Assembly (NCBI GenBank): GCA_934700615.1
Contig: CAKUXR010000003.1
Span: forward strand, 62,001 to 126,000
Source: an uncultured Bacteroidales bacterium
Lineage (GTDB): Bacteria; Bacteroidota; Bacteroidia; Bacteroidales; UBA932
Reading direction: 5' to 3'
Length of the DNA: 64,000 nucleotides
The position numbers and the translations under genes are program-made. This document shows positions 1 to 7,952 of the stretch, piece by piece. The number at the start of each line of letters is the position of its first letter. Position 1 is the stretch's first letter. The notes below the pieces were generated by a model. That model did not search any database. It was not told the origin of the DNA and saw only the letters and a list, made by a program, of their open reading frames with translations.

Positions 1-1
1 A

Positions 2-64
2 ACAGATGGAATGGAAGGCGATTACCCTGGTTCTGGTGTTGACTACGATTTATTAGGATTTTAA
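2..64 (+). CDS. C-terminal end of a CDS cut by the window edge
   Basis: Frame 2 is open from the left edge and ends in TAA at 62-64, giving the tail TDGMEGDYPGSGVDYDLLGF. The next ORF starts 12 bases later on the same strand, so the two are probably co-transcribed. The Gly/Asp/Tyr-rich tail is not enough to name a family. A secreted or polymorphic-toxin C-terminus followed by small partner genes is possible, but this is only an inference from the layout. Confidence 0.45.
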   Translation, partial: TDGMEGDYPGSGVDYDLLGF

Positions 65-76
65 TAACGGAAACAA

Positions 77-295
77 ATGTTTGCAAAAGGATATACAAAT
101 ATTAGGGCGATGATAGAAACCCAATATGGGATTTTATCACATATGATAACGGATATAGCTTACAGATACCAAACGCTATTAAAACTGACAGAGGAAGAAG
201 CTGAGCGATTGGCGCAAAATAATTCCGATGGAGATCATGATGTCTATCATACTATTTTGAATAGTTTTAATGATGTTGAGGAAAGGTCGTTGTGA
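77..295 (+). CDS. Small hypothetical protein (72 aa)
   Basis: A 72-residue, probably helical protein with an acidic stretch (LTEEEAERLAQNNSDGD) in its second half and no signal peptide or membrane segment. It starts 12 bases after the upstream stop and is followed after 3 bases by another small ORF, so it looks like part of a compact operon. I do not recognise the family. The position right behind the end of a larger gene would fit an immunity or antitoxin partner, but nothing in the residues proves this. Base composition is AT-rich, like the next 3.5 kb. Confidence 0.5.
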   Translation: MFAKGYTNIRAMIETQYGILSHMITDIAYRYQTLLKLTEEEAERLAQNNSDGDHDVYHTILNSFNDVEERSL

Positions 296-298
296 TTG

Positions 299-439
299 AT
301 GACGGAAAGCAGAAAGATCCTGTTTTGCGCGATTTTTTCTTACTATGAGACAATGCTCAACGAATTTGTCCTGTATTATAAAATTGCAAATAATGCCACC
401 CATCCATCACAAATACTTGATTCAATTCTTGTAATGTGA
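299..439 (+). CDS. Small ORF (46 aa), possibly the displaced end of the preceding gene
   Basis: ATG at 299 and TGA at 437-439 encode 46 residues beginning MTESRKILFCAIFSYYETML. It is too short for most ORF callers. It lies 3 bases behind the stop of the 72-aa ORF and in a different frame. Both halves are helical and low in G+C, so the pair could be one protein of about 120 residues broken by a frameshift, or two tiny genes. No family recognised. Confidence 0.35.
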   Translation: MTESRKILFCAIFSYYETMLNEFVLYYKIANNATHPSQILDSILVM

Positions 440-445
440 TAGGAA

Positions 446-510
446 GGCACATTTCATTCTGATACACCCGGTACATTTGAAAGTGATATGGACGGTACAT
501 TTAAAGTGCC
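446..510. repeat. Three head-to-tail units with 24-bp period
   Basis: Units start at 446, 470 and 494. The second and third share GGTACATTT followed by AAAGTG. The first is degenerate (GGCACATTT). Regularly spaced short direct repeats of this kind occur at the ends of some insertion sequences, for example IS21-type ends, but no transposase gene is nearby. The remaining bases from 511 to 668 hold no gene I can see. Confidence 0.35.
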
Positions 511-668
511 GACATCAATTAAAACGCCATAACAAAATAATGATTAATTATCTGGTAATTTTGTAAGCCTCCGGTGACGCCCGTATTGAACAAATCGAAC
601 TTTTAGCACATTATAGATGGCTCTACTCGCACTTGACTGTTTATTCTGCATAGTTGTATAAACAAATG

Positions 669-1844
669 TCACCATTTACCTGAATACCCGAAGTTTGCGT
701 AGTGCTTAACTTCTGCTCTAATTTGACTGTTAATGTCTTTTTCTTCGATGTCCAAATTATTTTCAATGAACTTCAACAACTCATCATCTGTATGCACGGT
801 TCCAAGTGCTTCCAATAGTTTGTGATGACCGCATCTTTTCTGTATGAGATTAACTATTACCAAACCAATTAGATAATTTTTCTGCGTCATGTTCCCGGAA
901 TCAAACCTATCCAATATTCTAAGGTCTATTTCAGGATGAGCATCCAAATAATAGTCTAGGTCTCGAAAATGGGTCTGTATCGGAATTCCGATTATCTTCG
1001 GATTCTCGGAATAATATTCAGATAAACCATCTGTGAGCAAGTGATGTGTCCCCCTGTATTTTACTAACACGAACCGCATCATCTCATGCGGATAGAATTC
1101 TCCCTGCGTGGCATTTGAGTAAATAATGTAATTGTCAATATCTGTCGTACCTCCCAAATCATTGGTGTCAAATACTGCAGTCTCACCAAAATCATAACCA
1201 AAGCCTTTCAACCTCTGCGACTCTCGGAACCCATCTGAAATATACACATCCAGATGAGGCAGCTTAATGCCAAAATTATCGAGTAAAAAAGAGCGAAATT
1301 TAAGGGCTTTATTTATCTTGCCTCTGTTTGGCTTATATGTCTGGTAATGAAAAGTGATGTCACCTTTTGTTACACTTTTCCAGTTCTTTGAATAATAATC
1401 TAGCCAGTTGCCAAGAACGAAATTGTTATTCTCGTCCTTAAAGGAAAGTACATGTGTAGTGCACAGCACATAAGGATACTCCGAGAAATGCCCCCAATAA
1501 TACATTGAATGTATATCATAATAATCGTCATTCAAAGGCTTGATAGATAACACCAGGTTCTTTAGTTCACCATATTTCGCCAATCCATATAATTCCAGAT
1601 ACCCTTCAGAACGGAGCAAATCATAACTTTTATACTTCTCTTTATCTCTACAATTCCAATATGGATTATTATATAAACTGTCCGGAGAACTCATAAGATA
1701 ATCGGTCCACAGCTGATTGATTTTGACAATATCTGGATTCTTCTGATTCTCCGTCTCCACCAATGAATTAGAAATAATCTGTTGTGCATGTAGATTCACG
1801 CACAACACTAAAGAAGGTATAATACAACAATATATATGCTTCAT
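669..1844 (-). CDS. Secreted protein with degenerate gluzincin-like motif, unknown function
   Basis: An N-terminal signal peptide (MKHIYCCIIPSLVLCVNLHAQ) predicts export. I use the ATG at 1844 because the longer frame starts with TTG and would put seven extra residues before the signal. In the second half, HEMMRFVLVKYRGTHH followed by TDGLSEYY resembles the zinc-peptidase pattern HExxH...EGLA.Y, but the second His and the Glu are replaced, so catalytic activity is doubtful. Length is 391 residues. It lies downstream of a radical-SAM-like remnant and a DUF4932-type protein on the same strand. AT-rich and without the CATTGAC word that is dense in most of the window. Could be a pseudo-peptidase or binding protein. 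Confidence 0.6.
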   Translation of the reverse strand: MKHIYCCIIPSLVLCVNLHAQQIISNSLVETENQKNPDIVKINQLWTDYLMSSPDSLYNNPYWNCRDKEKYKSYDLLRSEGYLELYGLAKYGELKNLVLSIKPLNDDYYDIHSMYYWGHFSEYPYVLCTTHVLSFKDENNNFVLGNWLDYYSKNWKSVTKGDITFHYQTYKPNRGKINKALKFRSFLLDNFGIKLPHLDVYISDGFRESQRLKGFGYDFGETAVFDTNDLGGTTDIDNYIIYSNATQGEFYPHEMMRFVLVKYRGTHHLLTDGLSEYYSENPKIIGIPIQTHFRDLDYYLDAHPEIDLRILDRFDSGNMTQKNYLIGLVIVNLIQKRCGHHKLLEALGTVHTDDELLKFIENNLDIEEKDINSQIRAEVKHYANFGYSGKW

Positions 1845-1865
1845 AACAATAAACGTTTTAGACAA

Positions 1866-2042
1866 TTAGAGTTTATAGTCTGAAAATAAAATACTTGGCC
1901 CATTCTCCCAATTAGACAAACGATAATATGTATCTTCATCAACTTGTAAAAGAGCATTTGATAAAGAATTATACAGGAAATAATCTTTTCCATTGTATAC
2001 AGTAAAAGGTATAATTTGAGACAAGCATAAAAGTAATCTATG
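1866..2042 (-). pseudogene. Remnant resembling the N-terminus of a radical-SAM peptide maturase
   Basis: Directly behind the TAA of the upstream gene the same frame stays open for about 58 codons but has no ATG. The reading includes FTVYNGKDYFLYNSLSNALL followed by QVDEDTYYRLS, and ends with TAA at 1866-1868. A short beta-rich N-terminus with a (Y/F)NSLSxALxxxD core is typical of radical-SAM/SPASM peptide maturases of Bacteroidota. No CxxxCxxC motif follows, so the catalytic part is gone. It is read here as a decayed fragment, but coincidence is not excluded because it is short. Confidence 0.4.
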
Positions 2043-3494
2043 TTATTGGATCTTAAAAATCATGTCATAATTATCCTTCATCCGATAATGAGTTTTACTA
2101 ACAAATGAAGAATATGGAAAACGGACACCAAATTCATTTTCAGATATTAACATGTCTGAGTTAAGCTTTATTACAAATGTGGTATCATTTTCCCAATGAC
2201 ATGATGGAAACTCAGCAGGAATCATTGGATAATCAGGAAGTTTAAGCATTCCAGAAATGCCCATCATCATGCTTTCTGAAAATATAACCTTAATCATCTT
2301 AGTCTTAGATGAAATTTCCTTAAAGGATGGCTGTATGTCTATAATGAACGGTTTTTTACTTAAATATTCCGCCTGAATCGTTTCCCAGCGACTAGGAAGA
2401 GACTTGGCAAATTGTATTATTTTCGAAAGACTCTCTGACACACTGTTTTCGTGGCAATTAAGGATAGTTTCATCAATTGCTCTGCCAAACCAAATAAATC
2501 CGCGCTCTTCATTTTCTGCGATATATTCATCTATATTATTTTTATCTTCATCTGTAGCAATAAAATAACGTATAGAGAAGATTTCGTTAATCCACTCTCC
2601 AGCAACACTACGAGCGCTACTATACCCTAAAGAATACATATCACTTTTTATAACAGAAAATATTGTATCCATTTCTGACGAAAAATGACGAAACGTTTTT
2701 TCTATCAATGGCGATACGAAGAAATGAGATATCTCGTGAACTATAGTATATATTTGATTATTAGATATTGACGGAACGCTATTGTTCTCATACTCAACCC
2801 CTATTACAATAGCAAGGTGTTTGTTCCATTGCTTTTGATTGTTTATACCTGGTATTGAATAATTATTATTCCCTGTACTTAATCCAAGATATAGATCAAC
2901 GGGGAAAACACGACGTTGATAGTACTGTTCAAGAACCGGAACGTTGATTTTAGATATTGTCTTTGCACTTTCCTCAACTATTTTCTCATAGAATTGAAAA
3001 TGAGATATAAAAAAGAGATGAAAATTGCTTTTTTTATAAAAATCATCAAGCAATCCTACATATTCACGAAATATATCTTCTGTCCAACACTGTTCATATT
3101 CTTCGCTAAATGTTTTTTTAAGGTTCCACGCGTTATCGTAAACAATGTTACCATTGACAATTTTTACCATTAAGGCAGATTTTGCGGCAATACTGTAGGC
3201 GAAATTATATTTCTCTCTGATATCTTTTATGAATGATATAATTGGATGATCCTTGTTGTTATATACGAAGTTATCCACTTCTGATATGTAATCAAAAAGT
3301 TGATAATTAATATATTCCTGAGCTCCAGCTAATCTGAAAACTGTACAAACTAATTCTATCCTTTCATCAATAATGAGTTGAATATTATTATCTAAGCATA
3401 GACTCACCTGATCGTTTCGTGGAGAAAGTGGGTCTGCGTGCGCAAACAAACCAGATAGGACAACAAAAAAGATAAAAGAATATATCTTCCTCAT
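2043..3494 (-). CDS. Secreted DUF4932-type zinc metallopeptidase-like protein
   Basis: A signal peptide (MRKIYSFIFFVVLSGLFAHA) starts at the ATG ending at 3494; the longer frame uses GTG. The middle of the protein has YTIVHEISHFF, a full HExxH zinc motif. About 50 residues later comes GEWINEIFSIRYF, which can supply the third ligand. The last 100 residues form a beta-rich Ig-like domain (from about IDIQPSFKEISS to the end), as in DUF4932 proteins of gut Bacteroidota. Function is inferred to be extracellular proteolysis; the substrate is unknown. It is followed by the rSAM-like remnant and precedes a degenerate HEMMR protein, so two related secreted proteins lie together. One CATTGAC word is present near 3150. 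Confidence 0.7.
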   Translation of the reverse strand: MRKIYSFIFFVVLSGLFAHADPLSPRNDQVSLCLDNNIQLIIDERIELVCTVFRLAGAQEYINYQLFDYISEVDNFVYNNKDHPIISFIKDIREKYNFAYSIAAKSALMVKIVNGNIVYDNAWNLKKTFSEEYEQCWTEDIFREYVGLLDDFYKKSNFHLFFISHFQFYEKIVEESAKTISKINVPVLEQYYQRRVFPVDLYLGLSTGNNNYSIPGINNQKQWNKHLAIVIGVEYENNSVPSISNNQIYTIVHEISHFFVSPLIEKTFRHFSSEMDTIFSVIKSDMYSLGYSSARSVAGEWINEIFSIRYFIATDEDKNNIDEYIAENEERGFIWFGRAIDETILNCHENSVSESLSKIIQFAKSLPSRWETIQAEYLSKKPFIIDIQPSFKEISSKTKMIKVIFSESMMMGISGMLKLPDYPMIPAEFPSCHWENDTTFVIKLNSDMLISENEFGVRFPYSSFVSKTHYRMKDNYDMIFKIQ

Positions 3495-3534
3495 AAACAC
3501 AATAATTCGTTAATTTAGACATCATATTATTTGA

Positions 3535-4773
3535 TTAAAACAGTTGGTTCAACCAAGCTGCAATATCTTCAAGGACAATCGGGCTGATGGTCTGCTCACT
3601 GTTGATATATTCAGTCGGCAAGCCAGTTGTACACTCTTGAAACAAGTGATTCAGTCCGGGATAGATTTTCACTTGTGATTTCTTGTTTTTCGGCAAATTG
3701 CCTTTGATGGCTTCCACATTTGACGAAGCAATTACTTGCAAATCCTTTTCTCCATTCATAACCAAGACCGGGCAGGTGGTTTTGCTTATGTCGGAAGCCG
3801 GATCGTAGTCAAGGAAGAACTCGTACCATGGGGACATTGTGCCTATGAGGTATTCCCTTAACTGTTCTTTTGTTAATTGGTATTCCTGACCAGATTGTTT
3901 TGCGATGGCCACACCTTGCTGGTACAGGCATTCATCTCCTTGAACGCCTACTCCGGCCATGGTGATTGCGAAGTCTATCAGTTTGTCGGCACCGAGCATG
4001 AAGGCAACATTTCCTCCTTCGCTATGCCCAAGAACCCCGATTTTTGAGAATTTCTTTGTATCACGAAGATATTTCACGGCAAGTGCGGCATCTTTGGCAA
4101 CTTCCTTTGTGGTTTCAGTCTGGAATCTCCCTGTTGATTTGCCTACACAACGATCATCATATCTAAGGGTTGCATATCCGTTCCTTGCAAGGTAATCCGC
4201 TATGATAAGGAATGGTTTGTGTTCGTATATTTCGCTGTCTCTGTTTTGTGGTCCACTGCCTGTAACCATTACGACAACAGGTACCTTTTTGCCTTGTATG
4301 TAACCTACGGGATAGGTGATAGTTCCGGAGAGAGTTGCGTTTGCTTCGTCATTGACAAATTCAATTTCTTCGGTAGTGTATGGGTACGGAGGTAGCGGGT
4401 TTTGCGGGCGGTTATATACTATTTTTTCGTTTTTTAGGTCCAGGTCTAATTCTAATCCTAATTGTGAGTAAACGCCGCAAATCATATCTCCGTTAAATTT
4501 TCCGTTGTATTCTATGCCTAAGTTCGAGATACGGATGCTTATGGAATCGGATGATTCGAATACTATCTGAGCGGGAATACCTTTGACGCTCTGGTCAGGG
4601 CTGTCCATTGTGCAGACGGTATTTCCTTCAGCATCCTGAGAGATGTTGAATACTATATGGAGACTGCTTCCTCCGGCAGAGATTATACCGGTCCATGAGC
4701 CGGTGAAATTTTGGGCAAATGCGGTAATGGAAAGCAGTAGTGCAAAGAGCACTGATAGGGCTTTATTTTTCAT
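3535..4773 (-). CDS. Secreted alpha/beta hydrolase (serine esterase/peptidase-like)
   Basis: 412 residues with signal peptide (MKNKALSVLFALLLSITAFA), a beta-rich N-terminal domain of about 110 residues that looks like the lipocalin-like domain often fused to these hydrolases, then an alpha/beta hydrolase. The nucleophile is Ser251 in GHSEGG. The acid is the Asp in NGEKDLQV (about 344) and the base the His in GLNHLF (about 377). The oxyanion region is TGSGPQNRDS. Members of this family cleave esters or small peptides in the periplasm; the substrate cannot be told. It is 34 bases upstream of the DUF4932-type gene and on the same strand, so may be co-transcribed. Confidence 0.8.
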   Translation of the reverse strand: MKNKALSVLFALLLSITAFAQNFTGSWTGIISAGGSSLHIVFNISQDAEGNTVCTMDSPDQSVKGIPAQIVFESSDSISIRISNLGIEYNGKFNGDMICGVYSQLGLELDLDLKNEKIVYNRPQNPLPPYPYTTEEIEFVNDEANATLSGTITYPVGYIQGKKVPVVVMVTGSGPQNRDSEIYEHKPFLIIADYLARNGYATLRYDDRCVGKSTGRFQTETTKEVAKDAALAVKYLRDTKKFSKIGVLGHSEGGNVAFMLGADKLIDFAITMAGVGVQGDECLYQQGVAIAKQSGQEYQLTKEQLREYLIGTMSPWYEFFLDYDPASDISKTTCPVLVMNGEKDLQVIASSNVEAIKGNLPKNKKSQVKIYPGLNHLFQECTTGLPTEYINSEQTISPIVLEDIAAWLNQLF

Positions 4774-4815
4774 ATTATAGCGGATTTGAGGTTTACTTGT
4801 TTATGTCAGACGGTT

Positions 4816-5313
4816 TCATATACGGTCAAAACGCTTTCCGCACTGTTTACATTTGCAGTTCTTGCTTTTTCGACTTGCTATAATGCCACTCACTACAAAT
4901 AATACAATCATCACCATTGACAGCCAGTCCATTACGACAGATTTGATATTATACTCCGCAGATGCAAGCAAATAGCCGAAGCCTGCTAAGAAAAAAAGTA
5001 TTGACAGTATATACAGATGGGTGACATATTTGCCACGCCCGATATGTTCTATGTCTTCACTGCCACACTTGGGGCAGAAAGGTTTTGCGCTTTCGGCTGT
5101 GGAATTGATAATCGGTTCAATCAGAGAGTATGCTTTTTCATAATCCTTTTCGAACACATAAATCGCGATGCCGGGCATTGGACCGTATGTTCCCGTACGT
5201 GTGTCCGTTGTTTCATCATGACGGCGAAAGACAATATCATCATTTTCGAGAATGCTAACGACATTGTGCACTGTAGTAATATTTGTGCACTTACATAATA
5301 ATTTTTCATTCAT
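4816..5313 (-). CDS. DUF2007-like signalling domain with two membrane helices and zinc ribbon
   Basis: The chosen ATG at 5313 gives 165 residues. The first 75 (KCTNITTVHNVVSILENDDI to YVFEKDYEKAYSLI) resemble the DUF2007 putative signal-transducing domain. Then come CPKCGS, two hydrophobic segments (LYILSILFFLAGFGYLL and WLSMVMIVLFVVSGIIA) and a second Cys pair (CKCKQCGKRF), so the zinc ribbon brackets the membrane helices. A longer frame reaches 5526 but starts with GTG and adds 71 residues I cannot match. It follows the efflux operon after a short gap and may be read with it. Biochemical role unknown. Confidence 0.6.
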   Translation of the reverse strand: MNEKLLCKCTNITTVHNVVSILENDDIVFRRHDETTDTRTGTYGPMPGIAIYVFEKDYEKAYSLIEPIINSTAESAKPFCPKCGSEDIEHIGRGKYVTHLYILSILFFLAGFGYLLASAEYNIKSVVMDWLSMVMIVLFVVSGIIASRKSKNCKCKQCGKRFDRI

Positions 5314-5549
5314 GACCACAAAATTTTTAGTGTTATTTCTCTTCAAGTTTGGGCTGTTTCCAAACATGGAAAATAATCGTTCTACCATTGCAGCATTGCA
5401 CAGGCCAGCATATTGCTTTGCGTCACGTAAGCAATTATGAGAAGCTATACATAATTGCGTCAAAGTGTCAAAGATAGCATATTCCGAAAGGTAGTGAATA
5501 ATCGAGATATCTGCAAGTTCGGCCACAATTGCAGCTTGCTTGCAGATGA

Positions 5550-6680
5550 TTATGAAGTTTTCCTATAAGACGTTATCGCACACAAGGTTGTGACCGAACC
5601 GATACCCGTCAGGCAGGCCAGGTCAAACCACGTGTCCGGCAGTCCGCCACCCTTGAGGTAAATGGAGCGCATGGCATCTGCATAGTACCTGAGCGGATTG
5701 GCATAAGTAATCATCTCCGCCCACTTCGGCATTGACTCTATCGGCGTGAAAATACCGCTCATCAGCATGAAGACCATACTGAAAAACCAGATCACGAACA
5801 TCGCCTGCTGGGTATTGTCGCTGAAATTCGATATGAGAAGCCCGAACGAAGCCATCACGACAATATGGGCCAATGTGAACAGCGAAATCAGCAGGACGCT
5901 CCCCTGACAGCTGTAGCCATACGAGAGCCGCGTCAGAAAGAGACACGTGAACAGAATCGTATATGCAACAACTACATAAGGAACCATCTTGCAGATGATG
6001 AAAGTGCTCTTGCGGACCGGAGTAACATTGATCTGTTCGATTGTACCCTTTTCCTTCTCCCCGACGATATTCAGCGACGGCAGGAATCCGCACATCATGG
6101 TTATCGAAATCACTATCAATGCCGGGAGCATGAACAGTTTGTAGTCCAGATACGGATTGAACAGGTATGTGACATCGATGTCCGGTGCAGAAACCTGAGC
6201 CCCGGACGCCCCCGGACCGGTTGCAAGACCGCCGTTCTTCACCAGAAACGATGATATGCAGCCTGTCAGATACTTGGAACCGATGTTGCCTCTGGTTCCG
6301 TTCACGGTATTGACGGAAATACCTACCGGAAGCGGGTCCGACGGCTGAGCACCCCCTCCCATATACTTCGCAAAGCCGGAATTGATCGTAAGGATAGCGT
6401 CAATGTCACCGTTATCCATCATTGACCTTGCCATCTCCGGAGTCCGGCAAACATCCTCCAGGATGAAATATCCCGAATTGACGCATTTCTCGACCAAAAG
6501 GGAAGACTCGCTGCTGCGGTCATTGTCAATGACAGCAAGCTTTATGTTCCTCAATTCCATCGACGCCGCGAACGGGAAAACAAACACAATCAGAATCGGG
6601 AACATCATCACCATACGTGGCATTCCCGGGTCCCTGAGGAACTGGCGGAATTCTTTTTTCAATAAATATTTGAAAGTCAT
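5550..6680 (-). CDS. ABC-2 type efflux permease (YbhR/YhhJ-like), second permease
   Basis: 376 residues. One N-terminal membrane helix after KKEFRQFLRDPGMPRMVMMF is followed by an external domain of about 130 residues, then five helices beginning near LFMLPALIVISITMM. The motif GEKEKGTIEQINVTPVRKS between helices is the usual ABC-2 coupling region. It is the last gene of the efflux operon and forms the channel with the permease encoded just upstream. A 150-bp repeat element separates the two permease genes. Typical cargo of such systems is drugs or cationic compounds. Confidence 0.88.
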   Translation of the reverse strand: MTFKYLLKKEFRQFLRDPGMPRMVMMFPILIVFVFPFAASMELRNIKLAVIDNDRSSESSLLVEKCVNSGYFILEDVCRTPEMARSMMDNGDIDAILTINSGFAKYMGGGAQPSDPLPVGISVNTVNGTRGNIGSKYLTGCISSFLVKNGGLATGPGASGAQVSAPDIDVTYLFNPYLDYKLFMLPALIVISITMMCGFLPSLNIVGEKEKGTIEQINVTPVRKSTFIICKMVPYVVVAYTILFTCLFLTRLSYGYSCQGSVLLISLFTLAHIVVMASFGLLISNFSDNTQQAMFVIWFFSMVFMLMSGIFTPIESMPKWAEMITYANPLRYYADAMRSIYLKGGGLPDTWFDLACLTGIGSVTTLCAITSYRKTS

Positions 6681-6709
6681 GACAAATTCTTTTACGGAAA
6701 CAACACTAT

Positions 6710-6860
6710 GTAATCCTTAAAAAATAACTTGGTAATCTTTGCGCGTCTTTTCGGTCTATATTCCTTTTCTCATCAGTCGTGTACGTCCAGTACACTCCTT
6801 CTTCGAAAAGAAATCTATCCTCGAAAATCCTTCACAAATCTTTACCAACTTATTTTTTAA
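6710..6860. repeat. MITE-like repeat with terminal inverted repeats, copy 1
   Basis: The segment begins (after GTAATCC) with TTAAAAAATAACTTGGTAA and ends with the complement of TTAAAAAATAAGTTGGTAA, so it has inverted ends of about 19 bp. The centre holds the near-palindrome GTGTACTGGACGTACAC. A second copy in reverse orientation lies at 18179-18310. The two differ mainly by an insertion of about 18 bp here. It sits between the two permease genes of one operon, so it must be transcribed. No ORF of its own. Confidence 0.75.
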
Positions 6861-6866
6861 CGCTTA

Positions 6867-7949
6867 CTATTTCAAACGGGTCTGGAACTTCTTGACGCTC
6901 ACCCACAAAAGGAAAATCATCATCAATGCAAGTACCATGAACTCAGGGGCGACCGACGTGAAACCGGCACCCTGAATCATAATTTTCTTGGCTATGATAA
7001 TGTACCATTTGGCCGGTATAACGTCAGAAAGAAGCTGCAGTGCAAACGGCATGCTCTCACAAGGAAAGATGATTCCGGCAAACATCATGGTCGGCATTGT
7101 CAATCCCATACCACAAATCAGCAGAGCAGTCTGTTGGGTGGATGCAATGGTGGAAATCAGAAGTCCGAGACCCAGTGATGTGCCCACAAATATCAATGAT
7201 GAAAGTGACAACAAGAGAAAACTTCCGTGCATCGGAACCCCCATTACAAATCTCGCAAGCAACAGAATCGTGATGTAGTTGAAGATAGAGATGACCAGAT
7301 AAGGAATCAACTTGCTGATTATGATCCAAGCCGGGCGCAAAGGTGAGACAAGAACCAGTTCCAGAGTTCCGAACTCCTTTTCCCTGACAATGGACACAGC
7401 AGTCATCATGGAGCATATCAGCATGAGTATCAAGCCCATGACTCCCGGGACGAAGTTATATGACGAGTTCATCGACGGGTTATAGACCAGTTTCACTGAC
7501 GGGCTCGGCAGCGAGACCGAATGCCCATCCAGCAAAACAGATTTGACATAGTTCCCGACCATCTGGGCAGTGTTCGGGTCAGCACCGTCACAAATCACAC
7601 TGATGGATGCACCTTCATCTGATCTCCTTTCGCGGTCATATTGGTTCTCGAAGATGATGGCCGCCTTGGATTTGCCCTTTTTCAGACGAGACTCGGCCTG
7701 GGCCGGAGTATCGAGAAACTGTCCGAGACTGAGACTTGAGTTATGTTCCAGTTTCGGAGCAATCTCACGGATAGTCGCATCGCCAGGATCACCGACGATA
7801 TCGACTACCGCATCCTTGACTTCAGTGCTTATGGCAAAGCCGAAAAGAAGAATCTGCACAACAGGCATGCCCAGCACAATGAGCATTGTCCTGGGATCCC
7901 TGAAAATATGCAGGAACTCTTTTCTTATCAATGACAATATAGATTTCAT
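6867..7949 (-). CDS. ABC-2 type efflux permease (YbhS-like), first permease
   Basis: 360 residues with the ABC-2 layout: the start RKEFLHIFRDPRTMLIVLGM leads into helix 1, an extracytoplasmic domain of about 130 residues, then the five-helix bundle from VPGVMGLILMLICSMM onward. The coupling motif is REKEFGTLELVLVSPL. It starts 3 bases after the ATPase gene stop, showing translational coupling. It pairs with the 376-aa permease downstream to make the membrane part of the exporter. Substrate unknown. Confidence 0.88.
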   Translation of the reverse strand: MKSILSLIRKEFLHIFRDPRTMLIVLGMPVVQILLFGFAISTEVKDAVVDIVGDPGDATIREIAPKLEHNSSLSLGQFLDTPAQAESRLKKGKSKAAIIFENQYDRERRSDEGASISVICDGADPNTAQMVGNYVKSVLLDGHSVSLPSPSVKLVYNPSMNSSYNFVPGVMGLILMLICSMMTAVSIVREKEFGTLELVLVSPLRPAWIIISKLIPYLVISIFNYITILLLARFVMGVPMHGSFLLLSLSSLIFVGTSLGLGLLISTIASTQQTALLICGMGLTMPTMMFAGIIFPCESMPFALQLLSDVIPAKWYIIIAKKIMIQGAGFTSVAPEFMVLALMMIFLLWVSVKKFQTRLK

Positions 7950-7952
7950 AAC

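Noticed and set aside
5314..5526. N-terminal extension of the DUF2007-like gene
   Set aside because: It begins with GTG, has no recognised homology and the family domain starts exactly at the ATG at 5313.
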